64,000 nt of DNA. It comes from JAJCYX01 sp965243825. Its GTDB lineage: Bacteria; Chloroflexota; Dehalococcoidia; Lucifugimonadales; Lucifugimonadaceae. Shown in pieces: positions 24,932 through 32,395 of this stretch; position 1 is the stretch's first letter; every line of letters begins with the position of its first letter. The translations under genes were made by a program, and so were the position numbers. Location of the stretch: the NCBI GenBank assembly GCA_965243825.1, contig CBDEVT010000001.1:558001-622000 (forward strand). Direction: 5' to 3'. The notes beneath the pieces are model-generated. The model saw only the letters and a list, made by a program, of their open reading frames with translations, was not told where the DNA came from and did no database searches.

Positions 24932-25915
24932 ATGCGCGTACTCATCATCGGCGGAACCGGACATGTCGGGACCTACCTTGTACCGAGGCTTGTGGCGGCC
25001 GGGCACGATGTGACCTGCATGAGCCGCGGTAACCGGGAGCCGTACAGCCCACACGCCGCGTGGAACTCGGTTGAGCGGCTGCAGGTTGATCGGGAAGCCG
25101 AAGACAGCGCTGGCACGTTCGCGGGGCGAGTGCGAGACCTGGAACCCGATGCCGTGATCGACATGGTCTGCTTCAAGCTGGAGAGCGCGCAGCAACTGAT
25201 TGAAGCGCTCAGGGGTCGTGTTCAACACTACCTGTTTTGCGGATCGGTCTGGATGCACGGCCACGGAGTCGAAGTGCCGACGATCGAGGACCAGGCACGG
25301 CACCCGCTTGAGGAGTACGGAATCCAGAAGGACGCGATCGATCGCTACCTGGCCGACCAGTCCAGGCGCAACGGCTTTCCTGCCACTTCGATCCATCCCG
25401 GTCATATCGTCGGTCCCGGCTGGAACCCCGTTAATCCGCAGGGCAACTTCAACCCGGACGTCTTCACGACGCTTGCTAAGGGCGAGGAGCTGACGATTCC
25501 GAACCTTGGTTACGAGACTGTCCACCACGTCCATGCTGATGATGTGGCACAGCTGTTTATGGCTGCGCTTAACCGCTGGGGCGTGGCGAACGGTGAAGGG
25601 TTCCACGCGGTGTCAGCTAAGGCGATCACGCTTCGAGGATTTGCCGAGGCGATGGCCGCATGGTTCGGCCAGCCTGCAAGGCTCAAGTTTGAGCCGCTGG
25701 AGGAGTGGGCGAAGTCTGTGGCGAACTCTGGTGAGAGCGAGTTTGACGTTCAGCAGACGACCACGCACATTCTTCACAGCCCCAACCACAGCATCGAGAA
25801 GGCACAATCGCTACTCGGTTACCAGCCGCGCTACTCGTCACTTCAGGCCGTACAGGAAGCGGTGACATGGCTCATCAGGCAAGGCAAAGTCGAGGCACCG
25901 CTGCTACAGGTTTGA
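24932..25915 (+). CDS. NAD-dependent epimerase/dehydratase (327 aa)
   Basis: The Rossmann motif MRVLIIGGTGHVGTYLV starts the protein. The later residues (EEYGIQKDAIDRYLADQ with HPGHIVGPGWNPVNP) resemble extended SDR nucleotide-sugar epimerases, although the typical YxxxK is seen only as YGIQK. The ATG at 24932 follows AGGAAG. The substrate is unknown. Confidence 0.8.
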   Translation: MRVLIIGGTGHVGTYLVPRLVAAGHDVTCMSRGNREPYSPHAAWNSVERLQVDREAEDSAGTFAGRVRDLEPDAVIDMVCFKLESAQQLIEALRGRVQHYLFCGSVWMHGHGVEVPTIEDQARHPLEEYGIQKDAIDRYLADQSRRNGFPATSIHPGHIVGPGWNPVNPQGNFNPDVFTTLAKGEELTIPNLGYETVHHVHADDVAQLFMAALNRWGVANGEGFHAVSAKAITLRGFAEAMAAWFGQPARLKFEPLEEWAKSVANSGESEFDVQQTTTHILHSPNHSIEKAQSLLGYQPRYSSLQAVQEAVTWLIRQGKVEAPLLQV

Positions 25916-25922
25916 GTTGACG

Positions 25923-26570
25923 TCACACCCCGTGCTTCGCGCGCCGATGCATGTCGAGTGCCTGCTTGAGTTGGCCGGGAGAGCGCGGTTTGCCTGAACG
26001 GGAGTGGGTTTTCGGGACGAAGTCGCAGGATGGGCAGGTCGTCACAGCCAGCTCGCTTCGCACGCCATTGCTATCCACCCGGCCGTCAGATGGACCCGGG
26101 CGTGAAAAGACAGCCTCGAGAGGGACGGGGGAGCTGGCGTCGGCCGAAGAGAAAGAGGACTCATTCTCAGAACCCTCCGTGCCACTGCCCTGCTCCACTC
26201 CGCCCCCCTGAGACCCGTGTTGAAGTTCGGCCCGGCACCACTTGCAGCCCCTGTAAACGCCTGAGGTTTCGATGCGGCTGGCATCGGTGTCGGGGTCCCG
26301 GATGACCTGCAAATCTTTGAAAGTGCGCTGCAGGCAGTCCTGTCCGGGCTTCCACTGGAAGAAACCGGCAGCCGCCTTGCGCTCAAGCGTTGCCGTTTCG
26401 CCTTCATTGAGATTCGGCGGGTTGGCGACGTGAAGCCGCATCTGGATCTCGCCGCGTGCAGCTATCGCCGTGGCTTTGTGGGCATAGAGCGGAATCTCAG
26501 AACCCTCGAACCCGATGGTCTGGATCCCAAACCCGCTCGTTTCAAGCCTTCTTCTAGCTACTGTGTCCAT
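25923..26570 (-). CDS. Zinc-binding virion-module protein interrupted by an insert (215 aa)
   Basis: It is the first gene beyond the major capsid gene on the same strand, although an oppositely oriented EthD gene lies between. GCKWCRAEL (about residue 109) and CPSCDF with HRRAKH near the C-terminus would together make a zinc ribbon, but a 60-residue Ser/Gly/Glu-rich insert lies between the two Cys pairs and contains one copy of the dispersed repeat in antisense. The start ATG follows GAGGT. Possibly a head-associated protein; function unknown. Confidence 0.55.
   Translation of the reverse strand: MDTVARRRLETSGFGIQTIGFEGSEIPLYAHKATAIAARGEIQMRLHVANPPNLNEGETATLERKAAAGFFQWKPGQDCLQRTFKDLQVIRDPDTDASRIETSGVYRGCKWCRAELQHGSQGGGVEQGSGTEGSENESSFSSADASSPVPLEAVFSRPGPSDGRVDSNGVRSELAVTTCPSCDFVPKTHSRSGKPRSPGQLKQALDMHRRAKHGV
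26049..26113 (+). repeat. Dispersed 53-bp repeat, copy in the zinc-protein gene
   Basis: CTTCGCACGCC, CACCCGGCCGTC, GATGGACCCGGGCGTGAAAA align gap-free with the copies at 17556-17620 and 18501-18560. It is antisense to the coding direction here and lies inside the protein's atypical insert. Confidence 0.6.
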
Positions 26571-26673
26571 GTGACCTCGAAATCCGACTGCTGAACAAAC
26601 AATCCGAGGGCTAATACCCGTTCATATAAGATGCGCCCGGGGGACGACCAAACGGAGCGCAGAGGAGACTGTG

Positions 26674-26985
26674 ATGATCAGAGTGACGGCGGTATACCCA
26701 TACAGTGAAGATGCAAAGTTCGATCTCGACTACTACGCGAACAAACACACTCCGATGGTTGGCGAACTACTCGGTGACGCAGTGAAAGGCGGAGGAATTC
26801 AGAAAGGGCTTGGTGGAGCGGAACCTGGCTCACCTCCTCCATACACCGTCATCGCCCACATGGATTTCGAATCGATGGACACGTTTCAGCAGGCGTTCGG
26901 TCCAAACGTCGAAACGATCATGGCTGACGTGCCCAACTACACAAACATCCAGCCTGTAATCCAGATCTCCGAGATCCTCGGATAG
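26674..26985 (+). CDS. EthD-domain protein (103 aa)
   Basis: MIRVTAVYPYSEDAKFDLDYY with the HTPM motif and a C-terminal NYTNIQPVIQISEIL matches EthD-domain proteins, small dimeric ferredoxin-fold proteins linked to degradation pathways. The ATG at 26674 follows AGAGGAG. It is a lone cellular gene inserted between two virion-type genes, on the opposite strand. Confidence 0.85.
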   Translation: MIRVTAVYPYSEDAKFDLDYYANKHTPMVGELLGDAVKGGGIQKGLGGAEPGSPPPYTVIAHMDFESMDTFQQAFGPNVETIMADVPNYTNIQPVIQISEILG

Positions 26986-27040
26986 CAAATAGTCCCGGTT
27001 CCAAGCGGATCTGAGGGGCCAGATTCGGGTTCACTATGCG

Positions 27041-27084
27041 AGCGGGCAGCGTCACTGGTTACTCAGAGACGCCGCCCGCCGCTC
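27041..27084. terminator. GC-rich hairpin between EthD and major capsid genes
   Basis: The arms GCGGGCAGCGTC and GACGCCGCCCGC form a 12-base near-perfect stem with a 14-base loop. Its position between convergent genes suggests a terminator, although there is no strong T-run. Confidence 0.4.
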
Positions 27085-27113
27085 GCCTTCACCTCACCAC
27101 CACCCGTTCACGT

Positions 27114-27156
27114 AGGCCTGCCCGAAGACTCTTTTAAGAGTTCATGACAGGCAAGC
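27114..27156 (-). terminator. Inverted repeat after the major capsid gene
   Basis: An outer pair GCCTG/CAGGC encloses the palindrome ACTCTTTTAAGAGT (27128-27141), just beyond the capsid stop. It is a candidate attenuator or terminator for the scaffold-capsid transcript. Confidence 0.35.
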
Positions 27157-27169
27157 TCAGGACGAAAAA

Positions 27170-28072
27170 CTAGACCGAATCAGCAGGTGCTGTTGCGTCG
27201 TAGAGGAGCGGGGCACCGTGGTTGTCGTCCAGTTCGAACACGCCGTAATCGGCGGTGAACACGACCTCGGTCGCTCGCAACGATGCGTCACGCTCTCGTT
27301 CCGCCCGCCAGTTCACGCTCGTCAGGCCAACCAGGGCGTCGCGCTGCGCAACAACTCCGGTCGCATCGCCTGATGCGTCGACAAACAGGTTCTTGCTCTC
27401 GAAAAGGTCAACACCGTTGAAGTTGATGCTGAAGAACCTGCGCAAAAGCGCCTCTTCCCGACGCTCGTTCACCGACTGGTTAGTACCGGAGCCGATGGCC
27501 GTTGCCGATCTGGTCACCTCGAACACCGCATGCGGGTGGTGCACCGCGTAGTCAGGATCGAACGGCTCTGAACCGCCCGAAGACGTTGACGATGCGCCTC
27601 CACCTCTCGCCTTCGCGATGGTCCCTGCGAAGTTCGAGAGTGAGAACGTTGCTCCTGCCGCACCAAACGCCACGCCGCCATTCAGGCCGGCATAGAGCGA
27701 CTGGACGTCCTGCTCCTGTTTGCGAGACGCAGCATCACCGAACTGGCGACCGACCATCTCGAAGATGCCAGTTGTGCCGTTCTGGCGCACCAGCTTGTCT
27801 GTGAGGATGACTTTTGCGCCGCGCTCAGTTGCGGTCAGGTCGACGGTCGTCATGCCAATCGACGCCTCGGCGGTCAGGTCTGTGCCGTCAGTGAGGTCAG
27901 CAATCGTGTACTGCCCGACCTTCGGCACTCGGACTGTTGACGCTCCGGGTGGGAGCGACATCTTTTCGATCAGTTGCCACGAAGGAGAGCTTGCCTCCTG
28001 CGTGTAGCGGGCTTCCTTGATGATGGTGTTCTGCGCATTCGCAAGGTTGCCCGTTGTAGCCGTCTGTGGCAT
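27170..28072 (-). CDS. Major capsid protein, HK97-like fold (300 aa)
   Basis: The sequence has the layout of tailed-phage coat proteins: IIKEARYTQEASSPSWQLI, then LPPGASTVRVPKVGQYTIADL, TTVDLTATERGAKVILTDKLVRQ, and the helical MVGRQFGDAASRKQEQDVQSLY. The C-terminal half is beta-rich (TEVVFTADYGVFELDDN). This closely resembles coat proteins of marine tailed phages. The start overlaps the stop of the scaffold gene (TAATG), which is the usual order. No decoration protein is next to it; a zinc-type gene and an EthD gene follow instead. Confidence 0.8.
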   Translation of the reverse strand: MPQTATTGNLANAQNTIIKEARYTQEASSPSWQLIEKMSLPPGASTVRVPKVGQYTIADLTDGTDLTAEASIGMTTVDLTATERGAKVILTDKLVRQNGTTGIFEMVGRQFGDAASRKQEQDVQSLYAGLNGGVAFGAAGATFSLSNFAGTIAKARGGGASSTSSGGSEPFDPDYAVHHPHAVFEVTRSATAIGSGTNQSVNERREEALLRRFFSINFNGVDLFESKNLFVDASGDATGVVAQRDALVGLTSVNWRAERERDASLRATEVVFTADYGVFELDDNHGAPLLYDATAPADSV

Positions 28073-29061
28073 TACTTCTTACCTTTCATGAACCGCAGTT
28101 CCGACTCAGTCCAGTCGCCGCCCATCTTGTTCAGCACGCGGTTGAGACGCTGGTCTTCAGACTCATCGCCTGCTCCCACCGAGACGCCGGATTCGAGCTG
28201 AGTTGCGGCTGTTTCGACGGGGACGCGTGCTGTTCTTGACGACCATGCAAGACGCTTCGCGACCTGCACCATTGCGCCCGGCGTGCTTGTGCCGAGCAGA
28301 GTTGCGAGGTCGGTTTCTGGCAGGGCGTGTCGCTGCATAAGCTGCTGCGCAACGATGCCCTTGGCGCGGGATTCTTCCTGGTTCGCCCGGTACATGGTGC
28401 CGAGCTTGAGGAGCGCATTTTCCTGTGCCATGCGCTGCTGCTGTTTGACCGCATTCACGTTGGCCTGTTGACGCACCATTGAGCGGGCTCGCTCAGTACC
28501 GTGCGTTGCGGCAAGCTGGCGTTCCTGCTGCCTGAGCGCTGCCTCGACCTGAGCCTCTGAATTGAAGCTGCTCAGTCGGGCTTGCGCCTGTTCAGCGGCG
28601 CGCTGTGCATCCTGCACCTGCCTGGACCAGGCGGACTGCATCTTCGACACCTCCTCCTGCGAGAAGGTGCGCGTGTTTTGTCGCTGTTGCTGCTCGCCGT
28701 TTCTCCCGTTTGAGTACGGGTTGTGGCGGCTTTCTTGTTGGCTCTCCGGGACTGGCTCGCCTTCGTCCTGCGAAGGGCCGGTTTCGGAAAGATTTGCTGA
28801 TGATGTCCGGCTGGTGCGCGACTGTTCGTCGCCTGCGAAGTCTGGCTGCTGCCTGTGGGCTTGGTCCGGGTTTTGACCTGGCTCGCTATGCGGGATTTGA
28901 CCTTCATGGTCAGACACCTTGCCGCCACTTTCCGGCGTCGCTCCTGCAAGCAATCTGCCTTCAGAGGCAACCTGCTCAGCAGAGGTTGTGTCCACTATGA
29001 ATTCGCCAAAGCCAGCCTTAGCGTCGCCAGCTGTAACCGGTCCAAGACCAGACTGAGACAT
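28072..29061 (-). CDS. Capsid scaffold protein (329 aa)
   Basis: A low-complexity Gln/Glu/Ser/Arg-rich N-terminal half (about residues 40-130) is followed by a long coiled coil (SQEEVSKMQSAWSRQVQDAQ onwards, with many Gln/Arg/Ala) and a basic C-terminus (WTESELRFMKGKK). This is typical of scaffolds, and it lies directly in front of and coupled to the major capsid gene. I chose the ATG at 29061 (MSQSGLGP); a start at 29097 is possible. No protease domain is seen. Confidence 0.7.
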   Translation of the reverse strand: MSQSGLGPVTAGDAKAGFGEFIVDTTSAEQVASEGRLLAGATPESGGKVSDHEGQIPHSEPGQNPDQAHRQQPDFAGDEQSRTSRTSSANLSETGPSQDEGEPVPESQQESRHNPYSNGRNGEQQQRQNTRTFSQEEVSKMQSAWSRQVQDAQRAAEQAQARLSSFNSEAQVEAALRQQERQLAATHGTERARSMVRQQANVNAVKQQQRMAQENALLKLGTMYRANQEESRAKGIVAQQLMQRHALPETDLATLLGTSTPGAMVQVAKRLAWSSRTARVPVETAATQLESGVSVGAGDESEDQRLNRVLNKMGGDWTESELRFMKGKK

Positions 29062-29173
29062 GCCTCGCCACCCTCCACAACCCACGATAGCGAGCAAAAA
29101 CTGTTCCCCGAAAAGGGAGATGGCGAGGTGATCGCTGAGCCGATGTCTGACTCAACCTGCGTAAACTCCACGG

Positions 29174-29554
29174 ATGGGTAGATACGAGGTTCCTCTGACT
29201 CGGAGGTTCTGGAAAACGGTCGGCGGCACGCTGGTGCACGACTTTCCGGTGATCAAGCGATCAAGCAAGCACGGTGCGCGATCTATCGAGGCGCTGATAG
29301 TTCCTGACGGCCCGCCAGTGGAGCTGTTCGGAAAGACCGTTGATGTGACAGGCAAAGACGTGATCGTGGTGCAAACCAAGGCCCACCGGCTGAGCACGTT
29401 GCAGCTGGGCGAGGCGGTAGTTGCAAGAGAGTTGGCGCGCCGCAACCTGGATCCGGCCAGCGTGCGCGCCGTCGCAGTCTGCCGCCGTGACGACGATGTA
29501 CTCGCACCGATAGCCACTGATCAAGACATCGAAGTTGTCGTGATGGGTTCGTGA
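29174..29554 (+). CDS. Hypothetical protein (126 aa)
   Basis: A short basic N-terminal segment (MGRYEVPLTRRFWKTVGG) and a beta/alpha body with FGKTVDVTGKDVIVVQTKAHR. The family is not recognised. It stands alone on the plus strand beside the scaffold gene. Confidence 0.5.
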   Translation: MGRYEVPLTRRFWKTVGGTLVHDFPVIKRSSKHGARSIEALIVPDGPPVELFGKTVDVTGKDVIVVQTKAHRLSTLQLGEAVVARELARRNLDPASVRAVAVCRRDDDVLAPIATDQDIEVVVMGS

Positions 29555-29593
29555 CCGAAGTTCCGTTGCGCAGTCCCGATTAGAAAAGAAATT

Positions 29594-29666
29594 CAGGCAG
29601 TGTCCTGTCTGTTGCGTCCCCGGGTGAGTCCCCCTTAAGGGGACTCCCGGTGCAACGGACTGCCTG
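29594..29666. other. Long nested hairpin
   Basis: The outer arms CAGGCAGT (29594-29601) and ACTGCCTG pair; then GTTGC/GCAAC (29611-29615 with 29652-29656), CCGGG/CCCGG, and an inner 8-bp stem GAGTCCCC/GGGGACTC (29626-29633 with 29639-29646) around CTTAA. Together they could form a 73-base rod. It lies in the gap between convergent genes at 29554 and 29728. It may be a bidirectional terminator or a small palindromic element. Confidence 0.5.
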
Positions 29667-29727
29667 CGACGAAAGACGCGTTGCAGCTGCGACTATGCAA
29701 CTGGATTTTAAGCCGACAGCGATGAGG

Positions 29728-31209
29728 TTAAGCGGGATCCGAGCTGCGGACGGGCTCTTCCACCGCCCTCTTCAAGCCTCGCAACATGCCGCCAAAGACA
29801 AGCGAATGGAGAGGATAGAGCGCGTACCAGTAGACGAGTCCAAACAGACCTCGAGGATCATAGGCTGCGGTCTGGTCGATATGAGTCTCACCATCAATCA
29901 CACGGACGGTCAGGTCCAGCCACGCCTCTCCCGGTAGTTTCATCTCAGCACGCAGCGTCAGCCGGTCATTAGTAACGCGTTCGACGGTCCAGAAATCTAC
30001 AATCCCACCTTTTTCCGGCGGGTACATAGTCATGCCACGGCGCATTCCAGGTCCGTTCACAAGTCGGTCCAGGCCGCCGCGCAGATCCCATAGCCAGTCG
30101 CCCCAGAACCATCCGTTCTCGCCGCCGACGCTGCGAATGGTCTCTCCAGTCTGGGCAGGCGTCGAGTCTACCTTGATGCGACGGCGCTCCACGATCTTCG
30201 TACCGATCCTGTCTGTTTCAAAGCTGCGGGGACGAGTCGCCAGCTCATCGAGAAACTGGAGGCTGTCGTTCTCAGATTCCAGCGCATCCTTGATGGCCTG
30301 TTCGTAGCCGACCGGGTTAACTCCGAAAACTCTTTCGGCCGAGTCGTCGGCCACCACTGAACTGTGCGCGGCGCTGTCGACAATGCGCCTTCCGACCCTG
30401 TAGTGAGCTGGGGTCACCAGTTTGAGCCACAGGCTGGAAAGCCGGGGAGTGATCACTGGAACCGGGATCATCATCCGCTTCAGACCGCTGGTGCGCGCAT
30501 AGGCTCGCATGAGACCGGCGTAGTCGGTGACGTCTGCCCCACCGATCTCGTAGACATGACTCTCTCTGCTCTGCTCCTCCGCTGCACCGACGAGATACTT
30601 CACAAGGTCTGGTGCTGCGATCGGCTGCACAGGCATCTTGACCCAGCGAGGTGTGACCATCAGCGGAAGTCGCTGGACCAGCGCCCGGATCGCCTCGAAC
30701 GGCATACTTCCCGCGCCTATGACGACAGGAGCACGGAACTCGGTTACGGGAACACCTGTCGAGCCGAGTATCTGGCCAACCTTGCGTCGGCTCTCGATGT
30801 GTATCGATGTCTCGTCAGGTGCGGTCTGGGCGAGCGCTCCGAGGTAGATGATGCGTTTGACACCGGCTGAAGCTGCGGCCCTGGCAAAGGTCGTGGCCGC
30901 TTCCGTTTCGGCCTCAAGAAAGTTGTCTGTCTCCGCAAGCGAATGGATGAGGTAGTAGGCGACTTCGCAGCCTGACAGCGCCTTTAGCAGCCTGTGAAAG
31001 TCGAACACGTTAGCTTCGACACCAACCGCGTTCGGCGGCATCGAATCGTCACGCAGGCTGGTCACGTTACGTGTGATGCAACGCAACTCATCACATTGCT
31101 CTGCGAGCGGCTGCAACAGCAGTCCGCCGACGTATCCGGTAGCACCGGTGAGCGCTATCCGACGAACCTTGCCTGAAGCAGACGGCGATTCCGACCCGGA
31201 GGTGTTCAC
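29728..31209 (-). CDS. SDR/DUF2867 fusion oxidoreductase (493 aa)
   Basis: The N-terminus has the atypical SDR motif RRIALTGATGYVGGLLLQPL and the NAD-binding pattern; the C-terminal 160 residues (WFWGDWLWDLRGGLDRLVNGPGMRRG in parts, then MYPPEKGGIVDFW) match DUF2867. Proteins of this architecture often occur near photoreceptor-type or stress regulators. The start ATG overlaps the upstream regulator's stop (ATGA at 31206-31209), so it is the second gene of that operon. Confidence 0.8.
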   Translation of the reverse strand: MNTSGSESPSASGKVRRIALTGATGYVGGLLLQPLAEQCDELRCITRNVTSLRDDSMPPNAVGVEANVFDFHRLLKALSGCEVAYYLIHSLAETDNFLEAETEAATTFARAAASAGVKRIIYLGALAQTAPDETSIHIESRRKVGQILGSTGVPVTEFRAPVVIGAGSMPFEAIRALVQRLPLMVTPRWVKMPVQPIAAPDLVKYLVGAAEEQSRESHVYEIGGADVTDYAGLMRAYARTSGLKRMMIPVPVITPRLSSLWLKLVTPAHYRVGRRIVDSAAHSSVVADDSAERVFGVNPVGYEQAIKDALESENDSLQFLDELATRPRSFETDRIGTKIVERRRIKVDSTPAQTGETIRSVGGENGWFWGDWLWDLRGGLDRLVNGPGMRRGMTMYPPEKGGIVDFWTVERVTNDRLTLRAEMKLPGEAWLDLTVRVIDGETHIDQTAAYDPRGLFGLVYWYALYPLHSLVFGGMLRGLKRAVEEPVRSSDPA

Positions 31210-32126
31210 CCGACGAACTCAGATATCGGCGCGTTCAGGGCGTCACCGATCTTCTTGACTGCGCCGAGTGTGAGGTTCTGCTTGCCGTGCTCGACTCCGC
31301 TCAGGTACGTGCGGTCAAGTCCGGCTGCTTCTGCGAGCTGCGCCTGGCTCCAGCCACGCTCCACCCGTTTCGAGCGAACCTGTTCACCTACTCGCTGCAG
31401 GATCAGATCGAGCGACATCGTTGCCCCGCGAATGTCGAACCGGGTACCGATTTCCATCACCGCTTCTACAGGGTCGCTTGCGATCAGATCAGCGCCAAGG
31501 CTTTCAGCCTCCTCAGGTTCACCCATGACCGCAATACCACCGATCACGATGAAGGTGGAGGGACTCGCCGACCTGACCGCTTCGATGCAGGCCTTCATCG
31601 GCTTCAATGATCCCCGGAGTGTTCCGGAAAGGGCAACGAGATCCGGTTTGCGTTCGCCTGCCATCTTGCCAAGGTCCTCTGGAGGGGTGCCAGTGCCCAG
31701 GAAGTCGGTGTTCCAGCCATCGAAATAGAGGAGGTCTGAAAAGATCAACGCGCCAAGCAAGTGCCCATCCTTCTCCACTGCGGAGACTATCGCGTGCAGG
31801 CCTGTCTTTCGCTCCGGCGGGAAGAACTGCCTCAGCAGTGCCGCCTGGCGCAGCGTCACCTGTGTTGCCTGGTGTTCGTGAGCCACCGTGATGTCACCTG
31901 CGTGCCACATCTCTCCGATAGTGACCATGGCGCTCGCGAGAACATCCATATAGATGGTCGCCGGGCGCCACTCGAAAGACACAGCCTCCTGCACCGCCTC
32001 CGACGCATCGACCTCATCACCACGAATCAGCGCTCGCACATAACGGTCGCGCACACGCTGCACGTCTCTTGCAGATGGATTAGGTCTGCCCGTGCGTGAT
32101 CGGGCCTCACCAGATTGCATAGTCAT
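31206..32126 (-). CDS. CarH-like B12-binding regulator with C-terminal XRE domain (306 aa)
   Basis: Residues 74-85 read WHAGDITVAHEH, the Wx9EH motif that contacts adenosylcobalamin in the photoreceptor CarH. The B12-binding fold follows with DGHLLG at 120-125, the DxHxxG motif whose His is the lower cobalt ligand. In CarH/LitR the DNA-binding part is an N-terminal MerR domain; here the DNA-binding part is an XRE-type helix-turn-helix at the C-terminus (about 245-300). It should be a light- or cobalamin-responsive repressor. It is coupled to the SDR/DUF2867 gene and divergent from the FAS1 gene. Confidence 0.8.
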   Translation of the reverse strand: MTMQSGEARSRTGRPNPSARDVQRVRDRYVRALIRGDEVDASEAVQEAVSFEWRPATIYMDVLASAMVTIGEMWHAGDITVAHEHQATQVTLRQAALLRQFFPPERKTGLHAIVSAVEKDGHLLGALIFSDLLYFDGWNTDFLGTGTPPEDLGKMAGERKPDLVALSGTLRGSLKPMKACIEAVRSASPSTFIVIGGIAVMGEPEEAESLGADLIASDPVEAVMEIGTRFDIRGATMSLDLILQRVGEQVRSKRVERGWSQAQLAEAAGLDRTYLSGVEHGKQNLTLGAVKKIGDALNAPISEFVG

Positions 32127-32280
32127 GTTTGTTTTATTCCACAGTCGATTCGTATGAGGGTTGCGGGTCTGTGAAGGAGATATTTCCCGACTTTACAGGC
32201 TGACGAACACTGATCTGTACGTGTTTGGCGCAGTTGCGGCATTGATAGCGCCGTTACCAGACTACGCCATCCATCCAACA

Positions 32281-32309
32281 AATGTAAAGAAAATGTTGAG
32301 TGTTGACAA
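32281..32309 (-). promoter_or_regulatory. Promoter of the CarH-like operon
   Basis: On the minus strand a TTGTCA box (32309-32304) and TACATT (32286-32281) are spaced 17 bp. The -35 lies within the shared palindrome. The leader to the ATG at 32126 would be about 150 bases. Confidence 0.45.
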
Positions 32310-32312
32310 CAC
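32300..32312. promoter_or_regulatory. Palindromic operator shared by divergent promoters
   Basis: GTGTTGACAACAC is a perfect 13-bp palindrome about a central A. It contains the -35 boxes of both divergent promoters. The most likely binder is the adjacent XRE-type regulator; this is an inference. Confidence 0.55.
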
Positions 32313-32331
32313 ATCCGTCTGTTTATAGGAT
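32303..32331 (+). promoter_or_regulatory. Promoter of the FAS1 lipoprotein gene
   Basis: TTGACA at 32303-32308 and TAGGAT at 32326-32331 are separated by 17 bp. The operator palindrome overlaps the -35 box. The leader to the ATG at 32396 is about 58 bases. Confidence 0.5.
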
Positions 32332-32395
32332 ATATTCCACATTAAGGCCGCACAAGCGGTTCATGTTCTACAAGACGGATCACGGAGTTCCCGAA

